A stretch of 64,000 nucleotides of DNA from positions 1,488,001 through 1,552,000 of the forward strand of contig NZ_CP108100.1 in NCBI RefSeq assembly GCF_036195045.1, given 5' to 3'. The notes beneath the pieces are model-generated. The model saw only the letters and a program-made list of their open reading frames with translations. It had not been told where the DNA came from and searched no databases. This stretch comes from Streptomyces sp. NBC_00236 (GTDB taxonomy: Bacteria; Actinomycetota; Actinomycetes; Streptomycetales; Streptomycetaceae). The translations under genes were made by a program, and so were the position numbers. Of the stretch, positions 17,984 through 25,955 are shown piece by piece (position 1 is the stretch's first letter; each line of letters opens with the position of its first letter).

Positions 17984-18925
17984 ATGCCCCGTACCCGGCA
18001 CACCGCTGCCTTCGCGCTGATCACCGCCGCCACTCTGACGCTGACCGCGTGCGGGTCCGGCGATCCGGCGGCCTCCCCGGCGGGCGCGGCTGGTTCCGCC
18101 CCCAAGGGCGCCGTCCCCACCGCCGATGTCGTGTCGGGAGTGAGGAAGGACGCGGCGGCGGCCGCCCTGCTGCCCGCCGGAGTCCGTTCGTCCGGCACCC
18201 TGAGCATCGCCTCCAGCGTCGGCTCCCCGCCCAGCGCCACCTATCTCGCGGACGGCACGACCCTGGCCGGCGTCGACATCGACTTCGGGGACGCCGTGGC
18301 CAGGGTCCTGGGGCTGAAGCCGCAACGGGAGGTCGCCGCGTTCGAGGCGATCCTGCCCGCGCTCGGCAGCGGGAAGTACGAGGTGGGCACCGGCAACTTC
18401 GGTGTCACCGACGAACGCAGCCGGACGATCGACTTCGTCACCTACCTCAACGACGGCCAGGGCTTCGCCGTCCGGGACGACAGCAAGCTGGCCGAGGTCA
18501 CCGGTCTCGCCCAGCTCTGCGGTCTGACGGTGGGGACGGCGGCGGGCACCACCTTCGAGGTGACGCTGGAGAAGAACCGGCACCTGTGCTCCGAAGCCGG
18601 CAAGGAGGCGTACGACGTGAAGACGTACTCCGATCAGTCGGCGGTCTGGACCTCGCTCCAGCAGGGGCGCACGGACGTGGTGATGTCGACCATCAACGGC
18701 CTGCGGTACGCGGTGGGGCAGCAGGAGGGGGTGCGCTTCCTCAACGAGTTCAAGCGGCTCGACGTCGGCTTCGCCTTCAAGAAGGGCACCCCGCTGGCGC
18801 CCGCGTTCCAGGCCGCCGTCAACCGGCTCAAGGCGGACGGCACCTACGACCGGATCCTGAAGAAGTGGGGCATCTCCGCCTCGGCGGTCGCGACCTCGCA
18901 GATCTCGCCGCCGGAGATCAAGTGA
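17984..18925 (+). CDS. Amino-acid-type ABC transporter substrate-binding lipoprotein
   Basis: A 313-residue secreted lipoprotein. The signal peptide AAFALITAATLTLTAC ends in a lipobox (LTAC) whose Cys would be lipid-anchored. The mature part is a type II periplasmic-binding fold (SBP_bac_3): GTLSIASSVGSPPSATYLAD, DIDFGDAVARVLGL, and the hinge region VGTAAGTTFEVTLEKN. I chose the ATG at 17984 with GGAG upstream over an in-frame ATG at 17888 that gives no signal peptide. The ligand is probably a sulfur-containing amino acid or related compound, judging from the Cys leader and neighbouring monooxygenases; this is inference. Confidence 0.92.
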   Translation: MPRTRHTAAFALITAATLTLTACGSGDPAASPAGAAGSAPKGAVPTADVVSGVRKDAAAAALLPAGVRSSGTLSIASSVGSPPSATYLADGTTLAGVDIDFGDAVARVLGLKPQREVAAFEAILPALGSGKYEVGTGNFGVTDERSRTIDFVTYLNDGQGFAVRDDSKLAEVTGLAQLCGLTVGTAAGTTFEVTLEKNRHLCSEAGKEAYDVKTYSDQSAVWTSLQQGRTDVVMSTINGLRYAVGQQEGVRFLNEFKRLDVGFAFKKGTPLAPAFQAAVNRLKADGTYDRILKKWGISASAVATSQISPPEIK

Positions 18926-18971
18926 CGCACAGTCAGTGACGTTGACGGCGGACGAGGTTCCGGGCGCCGGG

Positions 18972-20201
18972 TCAGCAGCTGCAGTCGCATCCGCAGCAGT
19001 CGCAGCCGTCACAGCAGTCCCCGCAATTGCTGCAGCAGTCGCAGGCGTCGCAGCAGTCGCCGCAGTCGCACTTACTGCACAGCCCCTCGCGCCGCTGACC
19101 GCTCCACGGATCGTCGAAGGTCCCGCAGCACATCTGGCAGGTGCAGGCGAGGCCCGCCCACACCAGGCACCCCAGGACGAGCCCCCGCCGGTCGCGCGGG
19201 GGCTCCGGCGGCGGCGGACCGAAGGGGCCGGACGGGCCCGTGGGGGCGTACGGATTGCCGGGAGGCGGCCCGAAGGACCCCGTGGGCCGCGCTCCTGACG
19301 GGTGGCCGGCTTCGGTGAGAAGCCCGCCACCCTGATGGGAACAGACGTCCGTGGCGAACGCCCGGTCCACCGAGCGCCGCAGCTCGTGTGCCAGCAGCAC
19401 ATGAGCGAGCTTGTCGTCGGCGAACTCCGCGTCGCGCAGCGCCAGCCGTACGCCACGCAGCGCGTCGTCGCACAGCCGGCGGGCCTCGGCGCGCGAGGTG
19501 CCGGTCGCCGTCAGGGGGTTCCAGGCGCCCGACGCGGCGTCAGCTTCCTGGTCCTCCACGGCATCCAGCAGATGCGCGAGGCGTCCGAAGAGCCGCCCCG
19601 CCTCCGCGAGCGGCTCCGCGTTCTGCGGCTTGCCCGCGAGCACCGCGGTGTGTGCGAAGGCCGCGGCGGTGGCGGTCTCGGTGGGCTCGGTGACCGTCAG
19701 CAGCGGGGTGCCCGGCCCCGCGAGCAGCTCGATGCCGGTCTGCCGGTCGACGGCGTCGACGAGCAGCGCGGTGTCGAAGCCGAGCTGCGCCCCGGTGCGC
19801 GCCCCGGCCCGGTCCCAGCCCGCGGCCACCCGGCGTGCGGCGGCGGCCACCGGGCGGCGCGCCAACAGGCCGTCCCGGTCGGCCACGTGGTCGCGCACCT
19901 TGGCGGAGGCCAGCACCAGCGAGACGGCCGCCGCGAGCCTGGCGCCCTCACCCCGCGCCACCGGGGCGGTGCGCATGGCGCGCAGGGGGCAGGGACCGGC
20001 CGTGCGCCGCTGCCCGGGGGTGCGCTCGGTCTGAGCCTCCGTCAGGACCGAGACGATCAGACCGTCATAGTTCGTGACGATCCGGGCGAACTGCCCGTGA
20101 TCGGAGCGAAGTGCCAGACAGAGCCCGCAGAGATGGGCCATCCACTCGGCCTTGAGCCCCTCCGACAAGCGGTGAGTGCAGGGCCTGACGATTCCGAACA
20201 C
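18972..20201 (-). CDS. DUF5685 family protein with Cys-rich C-terminal tail
   Basis: About 409 residues. The family start VFGIVRPCTHRLSEGLKAEWMAHLCGLCLAL is recognisable, with early cysteines that could bind metal. The GTG at 20201 has CGGGGGA 6 bases upstream; ATGs at 20207 and 20261 are alternatives. A long helical middle (about 60-290) is followed by a Pro/Gly-rich linker and a striking C-terminus in which roughly every second or third residue is Cys, in CDCGDCC- and CDGCDCC-type units. DUF5685 proteins have no known function; the tail suggests metal binding or multiple disulfides. No transmembrane anchor is clear apart from a short hydrophobic stretch (LVLGCLVWAGLACTC) just before the Cys cluster. 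Confidence 0.82.
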   Translation of the reverse strand: MFGIVRPCTHRLSEGLKAEWMAHLCGLCLALRSDHGQFARIVTNYDGLIVSVLTEAQTERTPGQRRTAGPCPLRAMRTAPVARGEGARLAAAVSLVLASAKVRDHVADRDGLLARRPVAAAARRVAAGWDRAGARTGAQLGFDTALLVDAVDRQTGIELLAGPGTPLLTVTEPTETATAAAFAHTAVLAGKPQNAEPLAEAGRLFGRLAHLLDAVEDQEADAASGAWNPLTATGTSRAEARRLCDDALRGVRLALRDAEFADDKLAHVLLAHELRRSVDRAFATDVCSHQGGGLLTEAGHPSGARPTGSFGPPPGNPYAPTGPSGPFGPPPPEPPRDRRGLVLGCLVWAGLACTCQMCCGTFDDPWSGQRREGLCSKCDCGDCCDACDCCSNCGDCCDGCDCCGCDCSC

Positions 20202-20509
20202 GGCCATCCCCCGGGAGTCGTTCAGCTGTGCGCGGCGCTCGGGCGCCTGCGCGACGTGCATCGTATCGAGTGACCCGTTCACCCGTACGCCCCCCATGTC
20301 ACCCGTACGGACCGGAGGAGCATATTTTCTTATCTCCAGGGCCCTTATGCAGGAGGAACCTTGACGAATCGCCACATCTTCTGCACCAGTACCGTCACGA
20401 ATGCCCTGCGCGCCGCCTATCCCCTTGGCGCACGATCCGCATCATGGACGACCATAGGGATACGAAAGACATGCGGAACGCCAAGGAACCGCGGTGAGAG
20501 GAGGCGTCC

Positions 20510-20953
20510 ATGGGATCGGTGCGCAAGGCGAGTGCCTGGCTGGGCCTCGTAGAGGACAACGACGAGCGGTACTACGACGACGACGAGTACGCCGAGGGTG
20601 CAAGGACCGGGACCGGTCAGGCCTGGGTGACCGATCCGCGGGTGCGGGTGGCCACGGAGACGGCCGAGGAGACGGGCCGCCGGATCGCGACCGTGACCCC
20701 GGACAGCTTCCGGGACGCCCGGGCCATCGGAGAGCTCTTCCGGGACGGCGTCCCGGTGATCATGAACCTCACGTCCATGGACTCCGCCGACGCCAAGCGC
20801 GTGGTGGACTTCGCCGCGGGACTGATCTTCGGACTGCGCGGCTCGATCGAGCGCGTGGCCACCCGGGTCTTCCTGCTGAGCCCCGCCGACACGCAGGTCG
20901 TCACCGGCGAAGCCGTCGGCCGGCCGGCCGACGGCTTCTTCAACCAGAGCTGA
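20510..20953 (+). CDS. sepF: SepF-family cell division protein (paralogue)
   Basis: A 147-residue protein with ATG at 20510 and GAGGAGG 5 bases upstream. The N-terminus [16 protein letters not shown] could form a short amphipathic membrane-binding helix, followed by an acidic linker. The SepF core (about residues 55-140) has [22 protein letters not shown] and [21 protein letters not shown], and ends with [11 protein letters not shown]. SepF anchors FtsZ rings to the membrane. Streptomyces carry several SepF paralogues; this copy is not next to ftsZ, so it is one of the accessory ones. The 300-base interval upstream (20202-20509) holds promoters only; I see no gene in it. Confidence 0.9.
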   Translation: MGSVRKASAWLGLVEDNDERYYDDDEYAEGARTGTGQAWVTDPRVRVATETAEETGRRIATVTPDSFRDARAIGELFRDGVPVIMNLTSMDSADAKRVVDFAAGLIFGLRGSIERVATRVFLLSPADTQVVTGEAVGRPADGFFNQS

Positions 20954-20991
20954 GCGGGGCGCTCACCGATCGGTCGGGCCGCCGTTCCGGT

Positions 20992-22203
20992 TCACCGGAA
21001 CGCGTCCAGGCCGGTGAGCGCCTTGCCCAGCACCAGCTGGTGCATCTCCACGGTTCCCTCGTAGGTGAGCACCGACTCCAGATTCGTCGCGTGGCGCATC
21101 ACCGGGTACTCCAGCGAGATCCCGTTGGCGCCGAGGATCGTGCGCGAGGTGCGGCAGATCTCGATGGCCTCCCGCACATTGTTCAGCTTCCCGAAACTGA
21201 CCTGCTCCGGACGGAGCCTGCCCGCGTCCATCCGACGGCCGAGGTGGTGGGCGAGCAGGATGCCCTTGTGCAGTTCGACGGCCATGTCGGCGAGCTTGGC
21301 CTGGGTGAGCTGGAAGCCGCCGATCGGCTTCCCGAACTGCTCACGAGTCCTCGCGTAGTCGACGGCCGCCTCGAAGCTGGACCGGGCGGCGCCCATCGCG
21401 CCCCAGACGATGCCGTAGCGGGCATGGCTGAGACAGCTGAGCGGGCCGCGCAGCCCGGTGACGCCCGGCAGGACGGCGTCGGCCGGCAGCCGCACGTCGT
21501 CGAGGATCAGCTCGCTGGTGACCGAGGCGCGCAGGGACCACTTGTGCCTGATCTCCGGCGCGGAGAAACCGGGGGCGTCGGTCGGCACCACGAATCCGCG
21601 GATGCCGCTGCCCGCCGTGGACTCGTCGGTCTGCGCCCAGACCACGGCGACCCCGGCGACCGAGCCGTTGGTGATCCACATCTTGCGGCCGCTGAGAACC
21701 CAGTCGTCGCCGTCGCGCTTGGCGTACGTCCGCATGCCGGCCGGGTCGGAACCGTGGTCCGGTTCGGTGAGGCCGAAGCAGCCGATGATCTCACCGGCCG
21801 CCATACCGGGCAGCCACTGCCGCTTCTGCTCCTCCGAGCCGAAGCGGTGGATGGCGTACATGGCGAGGGAGCCCTGTACGGAGACGAGCGAGCGGATCCC
21901 GGAGTCGGCGGCCTCCAGCTCCAGGCAGGCCAGCCCGTACTGGACCGCGGTGGCGCCCGCGCAGCCGTAGCCCTCCAGGGACATGCCCAGGGCCCCGAGC
22001 GATCCGAGCTCGCGGGCCAGCTCGCGGATGCCGGGCAGCTCGCCGTTCTCGTACCACTCGGCGATGTGCGGCAGGACCCGGTCGGCGGCCCAGACCCGGA
22101 CGGTGTCGCGGATCGCGAGATCCTCGTCGCCCAGGAGATCGTCGATGCCGATCGGGTCACGGGGGTCGAAGGGCGGGAGTTTCGAGGACGGAGCGGTGGA
22201 CAT
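20992..22203 (-). CDS. Acyl-CoA dehydrogenase (glutaryl-CoA dehydrogenase-like)
   Basis: A 403-residue FAD enzyme that introduces an alpha,beta double bond into an acyl-CoA. Diagnostic parts are GCFGLTEPDHGSDPAGM, WVLSGRKMWITNGSVAG, YARTREQFGKPIGGFQLTQ and the C-terminal LTYEGTVEMHQLVLGKALTG, where the Glu of YEGT is the catalytic base position of glutaryl-CoA dehydrogenase-type members. GGAGG lies 10 bases before the ATG. It is monocistronic and convergent with sepF. A small GTTCCGG-TTCA-CCGGAAC hairpin at 20984-21001 spans its stop codon. Substrate specificity (glutaryl-CoA or a longer chain) cannot be decided here. Confidence 0.92.
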   Translation of the reverse strand: MSTAPSSKLPPFDPRDPIGIDDLLGDEDLAIRDTVRVWAADRVLPHIAEWYENGELPGIRELARELGSLGALGMSLEGYGCAGATAVQYGLACLELEAADSGIRSLVSVQGSLAMYAIHRFGSEEQKRQWLPGMAAGEIIGCFGLTEPDHGSDPAGMRTYAKRDGDDWVLSGRKMWITNGSVAGVAVVWAQTDESTAGSGIRGFVVPTDAPGFSAPEIRHKWSLRASVTSELILDDVRLPADAVLPGVTGLRGPLSCLSHARYGIVWGAMGAARSSFEAAVDYARTREQFGKPIGGFQLTQAKLADMAVELHKGILLAHHLGRRMDAGRLRPEQVSFGKLNNVREAIEICRTSRTILGANGISLEYPVMRHATNLESVLTYEGTVEMHQLVLGKALTGLDAFR

Positions 22204-22257
22204 GAGGGGGTGCCTCCGGCGGCTCGCACGGTACCGATGTCGGTGGGGAACGCCGAA

Positions 22258-22274
22258 AACTAGCAGTGTTAGTT
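22258..22274. promoter_or_regulatory. Imperfect palindrome, likely TetR-type operator of the acyl-CoA dehydrogenase gene
   Basis: AACTAGCAGTGTTAGTT has seven of eight base pairs symmetric around its centre and is AT-rich against its surroundings. It lies about 55-70 bases upstream of the acyl-CoA dehydrogenase start, where its promoter should be. The form (TA.CA.TG.TA) resembles operators of TetR regulators of acyl-CoA metabolism. No regulator gene is adjacent. Confidence 0.5.
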
Positions 22275-22298
22275 ACGGCGTCGTCCCGACGTTACGAC

Positions 22299-24029
22299 TC
22301 AGTGTGCCGCGCGTCCAGAGCCCGTCGCCTCGGCCGGCGTGCGCCGCGCGGGCAGCCGGAGCAGCACCTCGGGCCGCTCCCGGTCCGGCAGCTCGTGCGG
22401 GTGCGGGAGCTCCTGGTGACCGGCCGCGTCCCGGGGGCCGGGCACCTCATGACCGTCCACGGACTCCCGGGCCTCGCAGAGCAACGGCGGGCACTCCATC
22501 GCGCGGGGCAGCTTCAGTGCCGCGAGGGCCCCGAGGAGCAGCAGACCCGCACTGACCAGCAGGGTGATGTGCAGCCCGCCGACGAAGGCGTCCCGTGCGG
22601 TGGACCGCAATACGGCGCCGAGCGGGCCGCCCAGTTGCGCGGCGACCTGATAGGCCTCGCCGAGCGAGTGCGCCGCGGCGGCGCCCGCGGAGGCGGGGAC
22701 CCCCTCGTCGGGCAGCTTGGCCAGACCGGGTGCGTACGCGGCGTTCATCACGCTTCCCAGCAGGGCGATGCCCATGCCGGCCCCCAGCTGGTAGGAGGTC
22801 TCGCCTATCGCGGCGGCCCCGCCGGCCCGGTCGGCCGGGGCCTCGCTGAGCATGGACTCGTACGCACCGAAGAGCGTGGACTGCAGGCCGAAGCCCAGCA
22901 GGACGAAGGAGACGGTCAGCAGGCCGGGCCGGTCGTGCTGGCCCATCGCGGTCAGCATCAGCACCGCGGCCGCCGTCAGGACGAAGCCCCAGCCGACCAT
23001 CCGGCGCGGTCCGACCCGGCGCAGGGTGTACGAGCCGGTGGCACCCGCGGCCATCGCGGCGAAGGTGAGCGGCAGAAGGCGCAGACCGGTCTCCAGCGGG
23101 CTGAGGTCCAGGACCAGCTGGAGGTACTGGACAGCGATCAGCTCCAGGCCGACCAGGGCGAGCATGGCGAGGACGATGCAGCCCACCGCGGTGGTGAAGG
23201 CGGGCCTGGCGAACATCCCCATGTCGACCAGCGGATGCGTCCGGCGCTTCTGACGGCGGACGAACGCGGCCAGCAGCGCGACCCCGGCCAGCAGCGGCAC
23301 GAGAGTGCCCGGGCCGAACAGCCCCTCGCCGGTTCCCGCGCGCTTCACCCCGAGGACGACGCCGAGGACACCGGCGGCGGCCATCAGCGCGCCGAGCACG
23401 TCCCAGGGGCCGTCGTTGCTGCCGCGGGACTCCGGGAGCAGCAGCCGGCCGAGCGGCAGGATCAGGGCCATCAGCGGGATGTTGATGAGGAAGACCGAGC
23501 CCCACCAGAAGTGTTCGACGAGGAAGCCGCCGATGACCGGGCCGGTGGCGGCTCCGACGGCGGCGACGGCCGACCACACGCCGATGGCCACCGCCCGCTC
23601 ACGGCGGTCGGGAAAGACCTGCCGGAGGATCGACAGGGTCGCCGGCATGATCATCGCGCCGCCGACGCCGAGCATGGCCCGGGCCGCTATGAGCACGCCC
23701 GCGCTGTCGGCCATGGCGGCGACGGCGGATGCGACCCCGAAGAGCGCGTAGCCGAGCAGCAGTATGCGCCGCCGTCCCACGCGGTCACCGAGCGTGCCGA
23801 AGAGGATCAGCAGGGACGCGCAGACCAGGGGATAGACGTCGACGATCCACAGCAGACCGACGGCGCTGGGCCGCAGGTCCTCGGTGACGGCGGGGACGGC
23901 GACGTGCAGCACGGTCGCGTCGAGTGCCACGAGCAGCAGGCTGAGGCAGAGGACGACCAGGACGACCCATCGATTGGCTCCGTCGGCGGCTTCGCGCAGA
24001 CGGATTCGGGCTGTGGTCGTCCCGGACAT
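22299..24029 (-). CDS. MFS drug exporter, DHA2 (EmrB/QacA) 14-TM family
   Basis: A 576-residue inner-membrane proton antiporter. The ATG at 24029 follows GGGAGG by 8 bases. Motif A (GDRVGRRRILLLGYALFG) and a motif C-like segment (IGVWSAVAAVGAATGPVIGG) are clear, and hydrophobic segments spread over about residues 20-510 fit 14 helices. The last 70 residues are hydrophilic, rich in Glu, Pro and Arg. Substrate is unknown; relatives pump cationic dyes, antibiotics or fatty-acid-like compounds. No regulator gene is directly adjacent, which is unusual for this family. Confidence 0.9.
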   Translation of the reverse strand: MSGTTTARIRLREAADGANRWVVLVVLCLSLLLVALDATVLHVAVPAVTEDLRPSAVGLLWIVDVYPLVCASLLILFGTLGDRVGRRRILLLGYALFGVASAVAAMADSAGVLIAARAMLGVGGAMIMPATLSILRQVFPDRRERAVAIGVWSAVAAVGAATGPVIGGFLVEHFWWGSVFLINIPLMALILPLGRLLLPESRGSNDGPWDVLGALMAAAGVLGVVLGVKRAGTGEGLFGPGTLVPLLAGVALLAAFVRRQKRRTHPLVDMGMFARPAFTTAVGCIVLAMLALVGLELIAVQYLQLVLDLSPLETGLRLLPLTFAAMAAGATGSYTLRRVGPRRMVGWGFVLTAAAVLMLTAMGQHDRPGLLTVSFVLLGFGLQSTLFGAYESMLSEAPADRAGGAAAIGETSYQLGAGMGIALLGSVMNAAYAPGLAKLPDEGVPASAGAAAAHSLGEAYQVAAQLGGPLGAVLRSTARDAFVGGLHITLLVSAGLLLLGALAALKLPRAMECPPLLCEARESVDGHEVPGPRDAAGHQELPHPHELPDRERPEVLLRLPARRTPAEATGSGRAAH

Positions 24030-24584
24030 GCATCTACCTCCCAAAGGTCCCTCGCGCTCGGCAGGCCCCCCGGGGATTCAGCGTCCGCTGTCCCTCCGGG
24101 CCCGGCATCGACGGGCGAGTGATCCGTCAGCGTACGCGAGTTCGGCAGGGCCACACGTGGCCCATCTCATACCGGCCGACGCCGTCGAGTGTGGCGTACG
24201 CCACTACGGGCGCCGGAGCCGCCCCCCGCCGGGACCCCGCGCCGACCTGCGACGACCGGCCCTCCCGCCGCGCGGACCAGGGGCACGGAGGCCGCGAGGG
24301 GCCCCGGGCGTGCACCGCCCGAAGGCGTCCAGTAACCGGACCGATACCGTCCGTTCCCTCTCGCGGGCGCTCCGGACAAATGCTCTTCGCCGCCCGGAGC
24401 GCCTTTCCGTTCATCACCGAATGCATTGCCGGAAACGTCTGCCGAATGAATGGATCGAAAGGAATTCCGAACTCCCGGAAACTCAGAAAATCGGCTCGGA
24501 CTGAGACATAGTCCACATCACATCGTCATCACAAAGCGGCCGGATCGACCGGTTCACCCACTCACTCGCTGTAACGTCGATTGG
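24030..24584. other. Divergent intergenic region between MFS exporter and PAP2 genes
   Basis: No convincing gene. It holds the exporter promoter region and, on the right, an AT-richer stretch (about 24380-24584) leading to the PAP2 start. A perfect 14-bp palindrome GTGGCGTACGCCAC lies at 24191-24204. An open frame at 24127-24516 (minus) has atypical composition and no recognisable family and was not called. Confidence 0.6.
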
Positions 24585-25622
24585 GTGCGTACCGACATCT
24601 TTGCCCGTCTGGACCGGGAGCCGGAACCGCCGAAGATAGAGACACCGCGGATGAGTCCTCACCGCATCGCTCTCTTCGGCGGGACGTTGGCGTTCTATCT
24701 GGCCATCGTCATTGCCGTGCTCATGTCGTCCTGGCTGGTGACCCTGGACTGGAAGGTCATGCTCTTCCGGCCGTACCAGCAGTGGCCCGGCATCCACGCC
24801 TTCCTCGACTACTACGTCGTCCTCGGACAGCGCGGGCCGACGGCGGTCATGGTCGCCTGCTGGCTGGGCTGGCGCTCCTGGCGGCAGCACACCCTGCGAC
24901 CCCTGCTGACGCTGGGCGCCTCACTCCTGCTGCTCAACGTGACGGTGGGCGCGGTCAAGATCGGCCTCGGCCGGCTCGGCCCGCACTACGCGACGCAGAT
25001 CGGATCGGCGGAGCTCTTCGCCGGCGGCGATATATTTCCCTCGGGCCACACCGCCAACGCGGTCGTGACCTGGGGAATCCTTGCCTATCTGGCCGCCACC
25101 CCGCGCGCCAGGCGCTATCTGTCGGCCATGTCCGCGATCGTCTCCCTCGGGGTCGGTCTGACGACGGTCTACCTCGGTACGCACTGGCTCAGCGATGTGG
25201 TGCTCGGATGGGCGGCCGGGCTGCTGATCCTCCTGGGCCTGCCCTGGGTCGAGCCATTGATCACCCGGGCCGAGAACTGGATCTTCGCGGCCCGCGAATG
25301 GCTCAGCGCCCGCGGCAGGACCGTGGCACCGCACCCCGCCCCGGCCGGCACTCCCCAGCCGGCGACGGCCGGCCTGCATGCCATGGGCAACGCGGCACAG
25401 GGCTCCGCCCGTGAACCGGCCGGCACCGGCGGACACCAGACGTCGGTGGTCACGGTCACCGGCGGCCGCCCCCGGGCGCACACCGCACCGCCCGCGCACC
25501 CGGGCCACACCACGCGCTCCGAGCGGACCCCGGTCACCCCGGCGGGCAGCCGCCGCCCACCGCACACGGAACGTACGCCCCGCGGCGGCGCGGCCCCTGC
25601 CCGGCCGGTGGCGGGCGGCTGA
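24585..25622 (+). CDS. PAP2-family membrane phosphatase
   Basis: A 345-residue polytopic membrane enzyme of the lipid phosphate / undecaprenyl pyrophosphate phosphatase type. The three PAP2 motifs are present in outline: KIGLGRLGP (motif 1), FPSGHT (motif 2, with the essential His) and TTVYLGTHWLSDVV (motif 3). About six membrane helices span residues 25-220. The last 100 residues are Pro/Thr/Ala/Arg-rich and disordered. I chose the GTG at 24585 (VRTDIFARLDREPEPPKIE): TAACGT lies 7 bases upstream of it with no ribosome site, suggesting a leaderless transcript. The ATG at 24651 would be the alternative. It probably dephosphorylates a lipid carrier or phosphatidate. Confidence 0.88.
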   Translation: MRTDIFARLDREPEPPKIETPRMSPHRIALFGGTLAFYLAIVIAVLMSSWLVTLDWKVMLFRPYQQWPGIHAFLDYYVVLGQRGPTAVMVACWLGWRSWRQHTLRPLLTLGASLLLLNVTVGAVKIGLGRLGPHYATQIGSAELFAGGDIFPSGHTANAVVTWGILAYLAATPRARRYLSAMSAIVSLGVGLTTVYLGTHWLSDVVLGWAAGLLILLGLPWVEPLITRAENWIFAAREWLSARGRTVAPHPAPAGTPQPATAGLHAMGNAAQGSAREPAGTGGHQTSVVTVTGGRPRAHTAPPAHPGHTTRSERTPVTPAGSRRPPHTERTPRGGAAPARPVAGG

Positions 25623-25653
25623 CCCCGCGGAACCCGGGCGCGGCGCGCGCCAC

Positions 25654-25711
25654 GCCCCTGGATGGCGGAAGGCCCCGACCGGAGTCGGGGCCTTCCGCCA
25701 TCCAGGGGCGC
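25654..25711. terminator. 27-bp perfect-stem bidirectional terminator
   Basis: A perfect 27-bp inverted repeat with loop CGGA lies between the convergent PAP2 and I78 inhibitor genes, starting with CGCCCCTGGATGGCGGAAGG. It serves both strands. Confidence 0.85.
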
Positions 25712-25739
25712 GGGCGGCGAGCCACGCGGCATGCGGCCC

Positions 25740-25955
25740 TCAGCCGGTCCAGCAGCGTCTGACGACGCCCGCCTCGACCTCGAAGTTGATCCGGCCGCTC
25801 TGGAACTCCATGGTGATCACGGTGCCCGGCGGCAGGGCTCTGACCGTGGCCCAGCCGCGCTTCCGGGCTCGCTGTTCGGCGGTCTCGGAGGTGAGGCCGA
25901 CATAGGCGCCGGGAGTGTCGTCGGGCTGGGCGGAAGGAGTCGGTACAGGTGCCAT
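25740..25955 (-). CDS. I78-family peptidase inhibitor
   Basis: A 71-residue protein. The core matches the I78 inhibitor pattern: YVGLTSETAEQRARKRGW, VRALPPGTVITMEFQSGRI and a terminal EVEAGVVRRCWTG. Members of this small potato-inhibitor-like fold block serine proteases. No signal peptide is visible, so it may act inside the cell. The ATG at 25955 gives MAPVPTPSAQ; an in-frame GTG at 25964 adds three residues, and GAGAGG sits too close to either for a clear choice. A streptogrisin-type protease lies 15 kb away, but there is no operon link. Confidence 0.72.
   Translation of the reverse strand: MAPVPTPSAQPDDTPGAYVGLTSETAEQRARKRGWATVRALPPGTVITMEFQSGRINFEVEAGVVRRCWTG

Noticed and set aside
20361..20552. 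TTG-initiated frame after AGGAGGAACC upstream of sepF
   Set aside because: Good ribosome site, but the frame runs into sepF out of frame and encodes nothing recognisable; could at most be a leader.
24127..24516. Open frame of 129 codons (minus) in the exporter/PAP2 interval
   Set aside because: No recognisable family, no ribosome site and composition like a frame shadow; AT-rich stretch only allows a chance frame.
9544..25955. Functional pairing of the streptogrisin protease with the I78 inhibitor
   Set aside because: The genes are 15 kb apart in separate transcripts and the inhibitor has no signal peptide, so there is no support beyond family names.
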